Assembly: GCA_001657325.1 (NCBI GenBank)
Contig: LWRO01000012.1
Location: 38,112-102,111, forward strand
Length of the DNA stretch: 64,000 bases
DNA from: Geitlerinema sp. BBD 1991-9
GTDB taxonomy: Bacteria; Cyanobacteriota; Cyanobacteriia; Cyanobacteriales; Geitlerinemataceae
Direction of reading: 5' to 3'
The position numbers and the translations under genes were made by a program. The notes below the pieces were generated by a model that saw nothing but the letters and a program-made list of their open reading frames with translations, made no database searches and had not been told where the DNA came from. Positions 35,405 through 45,784 of the stretch are shown here, piece after piece; the stretch's first letter is position 1, and each line of letters starts with the position of its first letter.

Positions 35405-38400
35405 CGTTTCCATTCATTCCACTTCTCTAAAAAGAAGCGTCGTCCGAAGATGGTGAGGTTTTTATCTCGCTTTAGTACCCGTTTCCATTCATTCCACTTC
35501 TCTAAAAAGAAGCGTCTAAATATGAATCCAGAACTTGAATTTTTGTTGCAGCTAGTTTCCATTCATTCCACTTCTCTAAAAAGAAGCGTCATTACGCTAT
35601 CTTGGTTAATCGTGGCGGACGGTTTCGAGTTTCCATTCATTCCACTTCTCTAAAAAGAAGCGTCGAAAATCCCCTGAGTTGGTTGGCGCTCGATTTGACC
35701 AAAAACTGAAGTTTCCATTCATTCCACTTCTCTAAAAAGAAGCGTCTTATGCACTTGTCGATCTATCGTTCGGTGATCCTGCACCGGTTTCCATTCATTC
35801 CACTTCTCTAAAAAGAAGCGTCGGGTATATAGCCCCCGCGGTCGTACACCTCAACACAAGTTTCCATTCATTCCACTTCTCTAAAAAGAAGCGTCTTGGT
35901 GATAACCTATACCCCGGAGTAACAACAATACTAAAGTTTCCATTCATTCCACTTCTCTAAAAAGAAGCGTCCCTCGAAAGAGGGCGTTATTTCTGTAGCC
36001 GAAATCAAAAAGTTTCCATTCATTCCACTTCTCTAAAAAGAAGCGTCAAAGTTCGGTATCGGCTATTCGCCTCGAGGCAAGCTCCTGTTTCCATTCATTC
36101 CACTTCTCTAAAAAGAAGCGTCATGCCGTCGGGATGAACCTGTCAGCCGAGACGCTGAGGACTGTTTCCATTCATTCCACTTCTCTAAAAAGAAGCGTCT
36201 TTATCGACTCCAAAACGATCCCCCTGGCAACAGATAGTTTCCATTCATTCCACTTCTCTAAAAAGAAGCGTCAGAAAGATCGTGAATTTAAAGATGGAGC
36301 CAAAATAAAGTTTCCATTCATTCCACTTCTCTAAAAAGAAGCGTCATGGACGCAGGGGCTACGGTTCCCAGATACGCCGTCGAGTTTCCATTCATTCCAC
36401 TTCTCTAAAAAGAAGCGTCGACGCCGTAGACTTCTACACTCCCAATCTGGATGCAATATTTGGTTTCCATTCATTCCACTTCTCTAAAAAGAAGCGTCAG
36501 GATTTATGCAATTGGAGTCGCACTCTCAACTAGGGATGTTTCCATTCATTCCACTTCTCTAAAAAGAAGCGTCGAGAGAAGTAGCGATGAATTGTATTGA
36601 TATTGTGCGGGAGTTTCCATTCATTCCACTTCTCTAAAAAGAAGCGTCTCAACGTATATTTATTAGTACCGATATCAAAATTAGTATGGTTTCCATTCAT
36701 TCCACTTCTCTAAAAAGAAGCGTTCCTACTTGCCACCCAGTAGAATTGTCGGTATAAATTAAAGTTTCCATTCATTCCACTTCTCTAAAAAGAAGCGTCG
36801 ATCTCTAAGAGTTTACACCCGTTGCGGAGTTGTTGGGTTTCCATTCATTCCACTTCTCTAAAAAGAAGCGTCACGACGTCAATCGAGCGCTACGACTCGT
36901 TCGTACGTGTTTCCATTCATTCCACTTCTCTAAAAAGAAGCGTCGCTTTGGGGATGTTGCCCAAGGACATAACGATTTTTTGTTTCCATTCATTCCACTT
37001 CTCTAAAAAGAAGCGTCTTTATTGTACGAGCGGGAGGGTACCTCCCAGACTTGGAGGTTTCCATTCATTCCACTTCTCTAAAAAGAAGCGTCTTTAGCGG
37101 CTCCAGACCAATTGATTTCATTATTGTTATGTTTCCATTCATTCCACTTCTCTAAAAAGAAGCGTCTGGCTATCAGACATCAACCCCAATCTGGCGCTGA
37201 CGTATGTTTCCATTCATTCCACTTCTCTAAAAAGAAGCGTCGTGGACGGGATTATTTAGTATACGATCCATGGGATTACGTTTCCATTCATTCCACTTCT
37301 CTAAAAAGAAGCGTCAGGGCTTATGGTTTAAGTATTCAGGGTCGCTTTGATTGGGTTTCCATTCATTCCACTTCTCTAAAAAGAAGCGTCAAATTACGCA
37401 AAAGGCTGCCTGGCAAATTGTGTATCGACTGGGTTTCCATTCATTCCACTTCTCTAAAAAGAAGCGTCTGCTTGGTGAGCGGTTTTTGTCCACTGATTTA
37501 ATGTTTCCATTCATTCCACTTCTCTAAAAAGAAGCGTCTTTACCGCAACGGACACGCCGACGAACGTGCGGGATGTTTCCATTCATTCCACTTCTCTAAA
37601 AAGAAGCGTCGTAACAGCGCAATCAGTTTCTATGGCTGCGTTAAAGCTGTAGTTTCCATTCATTCCACTTCTCTAAAAAGAAGCGTCGAGGAATATTTTC
37701 CGGAAGTGTCGGCGCGTCACTCCCGTTTCCATTCATTCCACTTCTCTAAAAAGAAGCGTCTCTTCTACCGATAGAGTTACGTCTTATTTTGTAGATTGAG
37801 TGTTTCCATTCATTCCACTTCTCTAAAAAGAAGCATCCCCGCTACGGCTGTCGGACTCCAAATCGTATTTAATAGTTTCCATTCATTCCACTTCTCTAAA
37901 AAGAAGCGTCTATTAGTATTAGTAAATAGAGAGCCTCTGATCGAACAAACGTTTCCATTCATTCCACTTCTCTAAAAAGAAGCGTCCTTTGGGATATAAC
38001 CCCAACGAGTCGTTTCCCGCAGACAGTTTCCATTCATTCCACTTCTCTAAAAAGAAGCGTCTTGACCGTCGTGCAACAGTTGGGTGGAAGCTTGGGGGTT
38101 TCCATTCATTCCACTTCTCTAAAAAGAAGCGTCTTTTCGTTAAGGGCAACGATTTCTTCATCGAATCCCTGTTTCCATTCATTCCACTTCTCTAAAAAGA
38201 AGCGTCAAGCAAGGCAAGTATTACGTCGAGGACTCCATCAAGCAGTTTCCATTCATTCCACTTCTCTAAAAAGAAGCGTCTTGTCGATCTTCAGATGGAA
38301 TATTTCGAGCTTGGCAGTTTCCATTCATTCCACTTCTCTAAAAAGAAGCGTCTTTAATTTTTATGGACACTTTGACTTCGGGACGTTGTTTCCATTCATT

Positions 38401-40726
38401 CCACTTCTCTAAAAAGAAGCGTCACTGTCGGACGTGGGAAGGATATCCCCGCGCTCACAAGTTTCCATTCATTCCACTTCTCTAAAAAGAAGCGTCGGTA
38501 ACACGACCTATCGCTACCGTATTAAAGAAGATTTGTTTCCATTCATTCCACTTCTCTAAAAAGAAGCGTCAACCCTACAACGCCTTCAACAAGCCAGAGG
38601 ACAACGCGTTTCCATTCATTCCACTTCTCTAAAAAGAAGCGTCAAAACGGCGAATCGCTTGCTCCCTACCTCCGTCAGATGTTTCCATTCATTCCACTTC
38701 TCTAAAAAGAAGCGTCGCGAATTACCTGCGTGGGTCGTCAGCACCTCGCTCATTTTGTTTCCATTCATTCCACTTCTCTAAAAAGAAGCGTCATCCCGTA
38801 CCTCGTAAGGGGCCGCTCGACCTCGATGTTTCCATTCATTCCACTTCTCTAAAAAGAAGCGTCACCGTTCGACCTCGAGATAGAGCGGAACGAATACGAT
38901 TCGTTTCCATTCATTCCACTTCTCTAAAAAGAAGCGTCAATTTAAGCTTGGTCTTTTCGCGGTTTTTACCTCCTTTGTTTCCATTCATTCCACTTCTCTA
39001 AAAAGAAGCGTCTGTCTGTTTATCTCCACCGGGTTGTCCAACCCCATAGAGGTTTCCATTCATTCCACTTCTCTAAAAAGAAGCGTCTGACTTCGGCGTT
39101 GATTATAAGCCGTTAACGTGGCGAAGTTTCCATTCATTCCACTTCTCTAAAAAGAAGCGTCGTCTGCAAACCGTTCCCGTCATCGAAACATCCTTTTACT
39201 TGTTTCCATTCATTCCACTTCTCTAAAAAGAAGCGTCCTGACCAAAGCGCTGCCGTTGGAGCTATCCGAAGGAGGTTTCCATTCATTCCACTTCTCTAAA
39301 AAGAAGCGTCATGCGATCGGGGACTTGGGATTTCTCAATCCCAAGTGTGGTTTCCATTCATTCCACTTCTCTAAAAAGAAGCGTCATCCCGGCATGGTCG
39401 CACCCCAACGTTGCCGATAAATAGTTTCCATTCATTCCACTTCTCTAAAAAGAAGCGTCTCGAACACGCTTACGCCGTGGCCGAAGCGTTCCGCGCCGTT
39501 TCCATTCATTCCACTTCTCTAAAAAGAAGCGTCTTGGCGTTCTTCCAATCCCTTCTAATCTATCCACGTATTGTTTCCATTCATTCCACTTCTCTAAAAA
39601 GAAGCGTCGATTTCGGCGTTTACCAGATATTGCACGTCACGAACGTTTCCATTCATTCCACTTCTCTAAAAAGAAGCGTCATCCAGAGAGAGAAAACGGT
39701 AGCGACGATTCGCTTTTTGTTTCCATTCATTCCACTTCTCTAAAAAGAAGCGTCTTGCTCGTACTGCTTCCTAGAGAATAACGACACTCCGACAGGTTTC
39801 CATTCATTCCACTTCTCTAAAAAGAAGCGTATTTTAGGGGAAAGATAGCCGATCTTTTCCGCCACCCTGTTTCCATTCATTCCACTTCTCTAAAAAGAAG
39901 CGTTCGATATGAACACCAACGGCTTTTTTCAGCCAGGGACGTTTCCATTCATTCCACTTCTCTAAAAAGAAGCGTTTCAGCGTGATTCACAAAAGTCGCT
40001 TCAATAAAAGCCTCGAAATGTTTCCATTCATTCCACTTCTCTAAAAAGAAGCGTTCTCAGCCGTCTCGGTTGCCTCAGGTTCCTCAGGTTCCGTCTTGTT
40101 TCCATTCATTCCACTTCTCTAAAAAGAAGCGTTCTTACGCCGTGGGCGTTGCTCTCGATCGCTACGAAAAAGTTTCCATTCATTCCACTTCTCTAAAAAG
40201 AAGCGTGCTTTGAACGCCTTTAACCGCTTATCGGGCTTCGTTGTTAGTTTCCATTCATTCCACTTCTCTAAAAAGAAGCGTGTGAAATACCTGTAATTGG
40301 TTTAGAGGGATTGAAAGGAACGTTTCCATTCATTCCACTTCTCTAAAAAGAAGCGTGTACTGGAGGTATCGGACGGTACAGCTCGCATTGAACAAGTTTC
40401 CATTCATTCCACTTCTCTAAAAAGAAGCGTCAAATTTTTATTTGTAGTCATGGGATTAAATCTAGTTTTTGTTTCCATTCATTCCACTTCTCTAAAAAGA
40501 AGCGTCTGAACTGGAGTTTAAAAGATTAATCAACTCCTCATTTTTTGTTTCCATTCATTCCACTTCTCTAAAAAGAAGCGTGATGGGGCGAAATGCGAAC
40601 CTGTTACTATCAGTTAGTTTCCATTCATTCCACTTCTCTAAAAAGAAGCGTGTGTCATAATGCCAGATGGGTTACAAATTATCAATGTTAGTTTCCATTC
40701 ATTCCACTTCTCTAAAAAGAAGCGTC
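35405..40726 (-). CRISPR. CRISPR array 1: 72 repeats, 71 spacers
   Basis: The 36-bp repeat reads GTTTCCATTCATTCC...AAGAAGCGTC on the plus strand; I counted 72 copies from 35405 to 40691 with spacers of 34-46 bp, mostly 37-40. The reverse complement begins GACGCTTC and ends GGAATGAATGGAAAC, which is the form expected for a type III crRNA handle, so transcription should run leftward with the leader at the right. Decay at the left flank agrees. The last base of the plus-strand repeat is C almost throughout, but in the right-hand 13 repeats it changes in blocks (A, T, T, T, T, G, G, G, C, C, G, G, C). One internal repeat (37802) has GCATC. The array belongs with cas1-cas2 and the cmr genes to its right. 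Confidence 0.98.
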
Positions 40727-40991
40727 CCTCTTATTGAAACACCCACAGAGTAAGCTGTCCAGACCTCTAAATCGGCAGGGTCTAGGATTGTTAGTACAAA
40801 ATACAGCATTCACCTCCAACAAAACGGCTAAAACTCCCATCCAGTAAAGGATCGGCGGGGTTGACGAGCGTATAGGACTTTCCCCAATCTTCAGACCCCG
40901 CCGATCGAAATTTTCGTCATTCGCACAAAAAACACTTTCGATCGCATTTTTTGCCCCTAAGCTAAACCACAGCAAATTCCAAAACAAGACT
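40727..40991 (-). promoter_or_regulatory. Probable leader of array 1
   Basis: This 265-bp noncoding stretch lies between the newest repeat and the csx18-like gene. It includes an 11-bp inverted repeat, GATCGGCGGGG at 40850-40860 and CCCCGCCGATC at 40896-40906. The long minus-strand frame through it has no recognisable protein. The leader assignment rests on repeat orientation. Confidence 0.6.
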
Positions 40992-41344
40992 ATGTATCTC
41001 AACGCTCGCATTGCCTTTATCCGCAACCTGTCCGTCGCACTACTCAACGGAGCCGTCACACTCGTTATCCTGCTCATCGCACCGATGGGACTTGCGGGAG
41101 TCATCACCAATACCATTCTCGTCATGCTCGGTAGTACTGGAGACGTTAAACCTTCTAATACGTCTCTCTGTAAGTCATCACCAATACCATTCTCGTCATG
41201 CTCGGTAGCTTTGGGAATGCCACGCTTGCCGATACCATTGTGCGTTTCCTTCAAAACAGCCCAACTCGTCAGCAAACCGCCACGCTAGACACGCCAAACG
41301 ACAATCGCCCACTACCTCGCCAGTCCGAACACGATCGATTCTAA
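40992..41344 (+). pseudogene. csx18: Csx18-like small membrane protein gene, broken by a CRISPR-like insertion
   Basis: The N-terminus MYLNARIAFIRNLSVALLNG with two hydrophobic helices (TLVILLIAPMGLAGVI, TNTILVMLG) resembles the small membrane proteins called Csx18 beside cyanobacterial type III loci. After codon 48 the frame is broken. The 36 bp at 41099-41134 recur exactly at 41173-41208 with 38 bp between them (41135-41172). Deleting 74 bp leaves 279 bp, a clean 92-residue frame that continues SFGNATLADTIVRFLQNS and stops at 41344. As it stands the frame ends at 41288 with a foreign tail of 98 residues total. The arithmetic is that of spacer acquisition: duplication of one repeat length around one spacer length. 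The family name is from memory; the lesion is directly visible. Confidence 0.8.
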
Positions 41345-41363
41345 GTCTTTCACTTCACATCTC

Positions 41364-42356
41364 ATGCAAACACTCTACGTTTCCAAACAAGGCTGCTACA
41401 TCTGCCTCAAACAAGAACAACTCCTGGTCAAACACCAGCAACAAATTCTCGCCCACGTTCGCTTACCCCTTCTCGAACAAGTCCTCATCTTCGGCAAATC
41501 CCAAATGACCACCCAAGCCATTCGAGCCTGTCTCGCACGGGATATCCCCATCGCGTATCTGTCTCGACTCGGCTACTGCTACGGAAGAATTCTCCCGATC
41601 GAACGTGGCTACCGACAACTTGCCCGATACCAACAAGAACTCAGCGCCGTCGATCGACTCATTGTCGCTCAGAATATCGTCCACAGCAAACTCAAAAACA
41701 GTCGCACCTTTCTCTTGCGACAACGCCGCCGCCATAGCTGCGACAAAATCGACCTTGCCATTGAAAGCCTGGCCCGCCTGATTCATCAAGTTAAGCAAAC
41801 CTACACCATTGAATCACTCCTCGGCTTAGAAGGGAGCGGAGCTGCTCAATACTTTCCAGCCTTTGGAGAATGTCTGACTCACACCGACTTTACCTTCCTA
41901 ACCCGAACTCGCCGTCCTCCCACCAACCCTGTCAACGCCCTACTCAGCTTCGGCTACCAAATTCTCTGGAACCATCTGCTAAGCCTCCTCGAACTCCAAG
42001 GACTCGACCCCTACCACGCCTGTCTTCACCAAGGAAGCGAACGTCATGCCGCCTTAGCCTCGGACTTGATTGAAGAATTTCGCGCTCCCTTAATCGATTC
42101 CCTGGTCATCTGGCTGATTAACTCCCGTACCCTCGCCACGAACCGCAACTTCAAGTATCGCGACGATGGCTGTTTCCTAAACGATAGCGGACGCACGATT
42201 TATCTGAAGCACTTTACGCAACGCATGGAGGAAAGCATTCAGACTGCAGACGGCTCAAATCAACCCCGCTGGCATCTCCTCACACAGCAAGTCAAGCGTT
42301 TCAAACAGTTCGTTTACCAACCCAGTCATCCCTATCACCCCTATGAAATTCATTAG
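41364..42356 (+). CDS. cas1: CRISPR integrase Cas1 (without RT)
   Basis: Cas1 is the metal-dependent integrase that inserts spacers. The 330-residue protein has the full metal triad: Glu156 in LLGLEGSGAAQYF, His222 in ACLHQGSERH and Glu237/238 in DLIEEFR. No reverse transcriptase domain is attached, unlike the second module at 56880. Its stop codon abuts the cas2 start, so the two are translated together. It is the likely integrase of array 1 and the suspect for the off-target event in the neighbouring gene. Confidence 0.97.
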   Translation: MQTLYVSKQGCYICLKQEQLLVKHQQQILAHVRLPLLEQVLIFGKSQMTTQAIRACLARDIPIAYLSRLGYCYGRILPIERGYRQLARYQQELSAVDRLIVAQNIVHSKLKNSRTFLLRQRRRHSCDKIDLAIESLARLIHQVKQTYTIESLLGLEGSGAAQYFPAFGECLTHTDFTFLTRTRRPPTNPVNALLSFGYQILWNHLLSLLELQGLDPYHACLHQGSERHAALASDLIEEFRAPLIDSLVIWLINSRTLATNRNFKYRDDGCFLNDSGRTIYLKHFTQRMEESIQTADGSNQPRWHLLTQQVKRFKQFVYQPSHPYHPYEIH

Positions 42357-42638
42357 ATGTCCATGCTATACGTCATCACCTACGACATCCCCTGCGACAA
42401 ACGCCGCAAAAAAGTCGCCGATTTACTCGAGGGTTACGGCCAGCGCGTTCAATATTCAGTCTTTGAGTGCTACCTCAACAAGCGCCAGTACTGCCAACTT
42501 CAACAACGACTGCGCCAGAAAGTTCAACTCGATCGCGATAGCGTTCGTTTTTATCCCCTGACCGCGCATACCCTCAGTCAAACTGAAGCCTGGGGCGAGC
42601 CACCTTCCTTTCAACCTCCCAGTTCCACAATTGTATAA
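42357..42638 (+). CDS. cas2: CRISPR adaptation protein Cas2
   Basis: The 93-residue ferredoxin-fold protein starts MSMLYVITYDIPCDKRRKKVADLL, with the typical YDI aspartate, and contains VQYSVFECYL and RFYPLT. Cas2 dimers bridge two Cas1 dimers in the integration complex. Its ATG directly follows the cas1 stop. Confidence 0.96.
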   Translation: MSMLYVITYDIPCDKRRKKVADLLEGYGQRVQYSVFECYLNKRQYCQLQQRLRQKVQLDRDSVRFYPLTAHTLSQTEAWGEPPSFQPPSSTIV

Positions 42639-42948
42639 AGACCGTATGTATAAACACGTAGTTTTTTGCAAATCACAGCTTTTTGGTGAAGATTTATGAA
42701 GATTTTCTGTGTTTCCCGTAAAAGTTTCACGATTTTGCTGAGAGATAGATAGATATTCGATCTCAATATCTCAAACAACTACTCATCACTGCTGAGACTG
42801 CCTCGAACAATCTCTAATTCAATTTAAGCTTTCTTTTATGTTTGGACACGTATAGCGTGCAATTTTCTTCCGTAGATCGACTGCTCAAAATTCATGCCTG
42901 AATACACTGCAACAACTTTTGCACCCGTAGATCGACTGCTCAAAATTC
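42639..42948 (+). promoter_or_regulatory. Upstream region of the cmr operon with duplicated start region
   Basis: This 310-bp AT-rich gap probably holds the promoter of the effector operon. A 55-bp unit, CGTAGATCGACTGCTC...TTTGCACC, is repeated in tandem at 42871-42925 and 42926-42980. Each copy contains the cas10 start region. The first ATG (42894) opens a 20-codon frame beginning MPEYTATTFAPV that stops inside the second copy; the second ATG (42949) is the real start. Confidence 0.75.
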
Positions 42949-44604
42949 ATGCCTGAATACACTGCAACAACTTTTGCACCCGTCCAGGGATTCATTGAAA
43001 AATCCCGAAAACTTCGAGACCTTTACGGTGCGTCTTTGATTTTGTCTTACTTGAGCCGAAAAATTACCAATGCGGCTGAAGTGCAAGGTGTCAATGGCAA
43101 TATTTCGGTGATTTCTCCCGGTGAACCGAAGACGACAAAAGGACTGCCCAACCGCATTTTGCTCAAAGGCACTTTGTCGGAGGAAACTGTTCGTCAAGCG
43201 CTGTTAGATGGTTGGTGTCACTTACTGACGAAGTGTCAGGGTTGGGTCGAAGACAAACTTCCCGAACGTCCCGATTATCGCTATTACTGGCAACGAGAAT
43301 GGGAACTTTGGCGAAACCACACTTGGGAAATTTTCTGTGGATGGGGAAACAGTATCCCTGACGCGATGTTCGACCTCGAACGGCGGAAACTGGCACGAGA
43401 TTGGAGTGCGGTTAACTGGATCGGTGAAAGTTCGAGTTTGTCGGGAACTGATGCGATCGCCTGGAACGAACTCGGTTTGAATACTCGCAATCCCAAATTT
43501 TTACACTACCGGGACGAAAAAGAGAAGATCGATCGATTCTACCAGCAACTTTCAGCGGTTCTAGAAGGAAAACGACTCGACGAAACACCAGAAGGTAAAT
43601 TTCTCGATCCATCAGAGCGGGTCAGTATTCCCGAACTGGTGAAACGGTTGGTGACACATCCTCAAATTGCTAAAGAAATTGGAGATGACCTCCCCAGACT
43701 CGATCGAAACTTCTCCGATGTGCTTCGGCTTCCCAACTCAGAAACGAACAACCCCGGACGCTGGACGGGTTGGTTTATGGGAGACGGCGACAAAGTTGGC
43801 GACCACCTCAAGAAGTTGGGAGATGGTGAAAATGCCGATCTCGCCTTACAAGAATTCAGCAAGGCGATGCGGAACTGGGGTAAGAAGTTTGAAGACAACT
43901 TTCCTAACGGACTCGGTCGCATTATCTACGCAGGAGGTGACGATTTTCTCGGTGTGGTGTACGATGGCACCCCGAACTTAACCGTAGAAGAATTAAACGA
44001 AAGCACGCAAAAATTGAAAGTCGATTCGTGGACGTGGCTGCAAAAACTTCTGGCGAAATGGAAGGAACACAAACAAGAAATTGGACTCAGCGTCGGGTTT
44101 GTTTGGGCGGGTCACAGCGTCCCCCAACGGGATATTTTGCAACATTGTCGCGAAGCAGAAAAGCGATCGAAAGCCTTGGGACGAAACCGCCTTACCCTGC
44201 GCGTGGTGTTTAACAGCGGACGGTACGTGCAATGGACTTGTCCTTGGAAGTATCTCTCGATTCTCAATTGCTATCGCGATCGCGACGGCGGGAAAAACTG
44301 GGGACATCTTTATAATGACTTGGCGCAACTGAAAGCACGGCACGCGATCGAAACTGTTCCCATTTCAGAAGAGTTTCAAGAAGAGTCTCCACGCAAGGCC
44401 GATGCGTCGATCTCGAAGGCTTTGGTCAACATTTATTTTAATCCCGAAGATTGCGAGACATTTTCAGATGTCGAACCGGGAAAACTTGGTGATTACTTAT
44501 TTGAAGAAAAACGTCGCCGTTGCCTCACCCACAGTGACACGCACCAAGCCTTTATCAACTGGTTTGACGAACTGGTTTCGATTGGCTGGTATCTCTGCCG
44601 CTAG
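42949..44604 (+). CDS. cas10: Type III-B Cas10 (Cmr2), no HD domain
   Basis: Cas10 is the large subunit of the type III effector and makes cyclic oligoadenylates when target RNA is bound. The 551-residue protein has a first palm domain with GDGDKVGDHLKKLG near residue 278 and the cyclase GGDD motif at 329-332 (IIYAGGDDFLG). The N-terminus begins directly with the palm-like FAPVQGFIEKSRKLRDLYG and has no HD nuclease motif, so DNA cleavage by Cas10 is not expected. The intact GGDD fits the CARF-HEPN gene at 49299. It starts the cmr operon. Confidence 0.94.
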   Translation: MPEYTATTFAPVQGFIEKSRKLRDLYGASLILSYLSRKITNAAEVQGVNGNISVISPGEPKTTKGLPNRILLKGTLSEETVRQALLDGWCHLLTKCQGWVEDKLPERPDYRYYWQREWELWRNHTWEIFCGWGNSIPDAMFDLERRKLARDWSAVNWIGESSSLSGTDAIAWNELGLNTRNPKFLHYRDEKEKIDRFYQQLSAVLEGKRLDETPEGKFLDPSERVSIPELVKRLVTHPQIAKEIGDDLPRLDRNFSDVLRLPNSETNNPGRWTGWFMGDGDKVGDHLKKLGDGENADLALQEFSKAMRNWGKKFEDNFPNGLGRIIYAGGDDFLGVVYDGTPNLTVEELNESTQKLKVDSWTWLQKLLAKWKEHKQEIGLSVGFVWAGHSVPQRDILQHCREAEKRSKALGRNRLTLRVVFNSGRYVQWTCPWKYLSILNCYRDRDGGKNWGHLYNDLAQLKARHAIETVPISEEFQEESPRKADASISKALVNIYFNPEDCETFSDVEPGKLGDYLFEEKRRRCLTHSDTHQAFINWFDELVSIGWYLCR

Positions 44605-44673
44605 GCGCGTTACGCGGAAATCTCATTGAATGAATTTCCAACCCATTTTTTGACCGCGTAACACACGCTACCC
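44605..44673. repeat. Dispersed palindromic repeat, family A, copy 3
   Basis: GCGCGTTACGCGGAAATC to CCGCGTAACACACGCTACC with complementary ends. It begins right after the cas10 stop and fills most of the gap before cmr3, so it is transcribed within the operon. Confidence 0.8.
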
Positions 44674-44702
44674 TTACCGCGATCGATCTCTAAACTGCCA
44701 TC

Positions 44703-45731
44703 ATGTTTCGATATCTCATCACCATCCGACCCCTCGGCTTCCTCTACGGAAGTGCTGGTGGTTTCCTATCACCCGAAAACCTCGTCGGACGATCTCAATC
44801 TAAATTTCCCCCCGACGCTTACACTCTCTCGGGGCTGATTTTCAGCGCCAACAAATCTCAAGAATTTGCCAGTCAGGAAGACTTGCGCCACAACCTCTTC
44901 GTTGCAGGAGCATTTTGGGCAAAACTCTGTGAATTTCAAGCTTCTCAAGAGTTTTACGTGCCGATTCCTTCGACCAAGATGATTGGTAAAGAAGGCGTCA
45001 ACACCTGGGAACTTCACGAAGATGGCTGGCAACAATCGAACCCCGATTCTGAAATGACACCGGCATTTAAGTGGCAAAAAATCTCGGCCTGGAATCAGGA
45101 TGCCCACACTCTTTTACAACAGCAAGCTGTGGCTAAAGAACCTTGGCGATACGTCTCGATGCTTCATCCTCGACTCAAATCGAACGAGCGATGCGTTCTC
45201 GATAAAGATGGTTTGTTTTTGGAAAATGCCGTCCAACTCGACGACAACGCCTGTCTCGTTTACCTGTCTACGTTTCCCCTAGAAGCCGGATGGTATCGCT
45301 TCGGCGGCGAAAACCATCTCGTCGAAATTGAATCCCACGAACTTAAAGAGACTCATCCCATCATTGCACTACTGCAACAACAGATCGATCGTAGTTTTGC
45401 TTTGTTGACTCCGGCGGTTTGGGGGTCAAATCGCATTTCTTACCGCTATCCCCAACACCCCGACTTTCCCAAACCCCGCTGGTTACTCATGGCTAAAGCC
45501 ATCCCCTTTCGGTTTCGCGCAGGCGGACGCAACAAGGAGGACGGAAGCCGGGAAACGGGACGTTTGGGACGGGGGCGCTACGCCGTCAAACCCGGCAGCG
45601 TTTACGTCTTCGACGAACCGCTTAACCGGACTTGGTGGGATAGCCCCGAACCCTGGTATCCCAAGGAAGGATACAGCCTCAAGCACGTTGGCTGTGGGTT
45701 CTGTCTCCCTATCGACGTTGCCGGATTGTAA
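44703..45731 (+). CDS. cmr3: Type III-B Cmr3 (Cas5 group)
   Basis: Cmr3 binds the 5' handle of the crRNA in the Cmr complex. The 342-residue protein starts MFRYLITIRPLGFLYGSAGG and contains the RAMP features expected, with GRLGRGRYAVKPGSVYVFD as the glycine-rich loop near residue 283. It follows cas10 by about 100 bp and precedes cmr4 by 53 bp. The family is divergent, but position and N-terminal pattern agree. Confidence 0.88.
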   Translation: MFRYLITIRPLGFLYGSAGGFLSPENLVGRSQSKFPPDAYTLSGLIFSANKSQEFASQEDLRHNLFVAGAFWAKLCEFQASQEFYVPIPSTKMIGKEGVNTWELHEDGWQQSNPDSEMTPAFKWQKISAWNQDAHTLLQQQAVAKEPWRYVSMLHPRLKSNERCVLDKDGLFLENAVQLDDNACLVYLSTFPLEAGWYRFGGENHLVEIESHELKETHPIIALLQQQIDRSFALLTPAVWGSNRISYRYPQHPDFPKPRWLLMAKAIPFRFRAGGRNKEDGSRETGRLGRGRYAVKPGSVYVFDEPLNRTWWDSPEPWYPKEGYSLKHVGCGFCLPIDVAGL

Positions 45732-45784
45732 TCCTTTCAACCGTTATTGCAGTACCACTTCAAACACGATTTCACGCAACACTC

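Noticed and set aside
35450..40000. Many 60-130 codon frames inside array 1 reading FHSFHFSKKKR and VSIHSTSLKRSV
   Set aside because: These are translations of the CRISPR repeat, not proteins.
41135..41172. Origin of the 38-bp insert within this window
   Set aside because: I looked for a matching stretch in the genes and spacers of the window and saw none; a database search would be needed.
40712..41275. Long minus-strand frame (187 codons) between array 1 and cas1
   Set aside because: It begins inside the last repeat region, covers the leader and the reverse of the csx18-like gene, and has no recognisable domain. The plus-strand gene explains the conservation.
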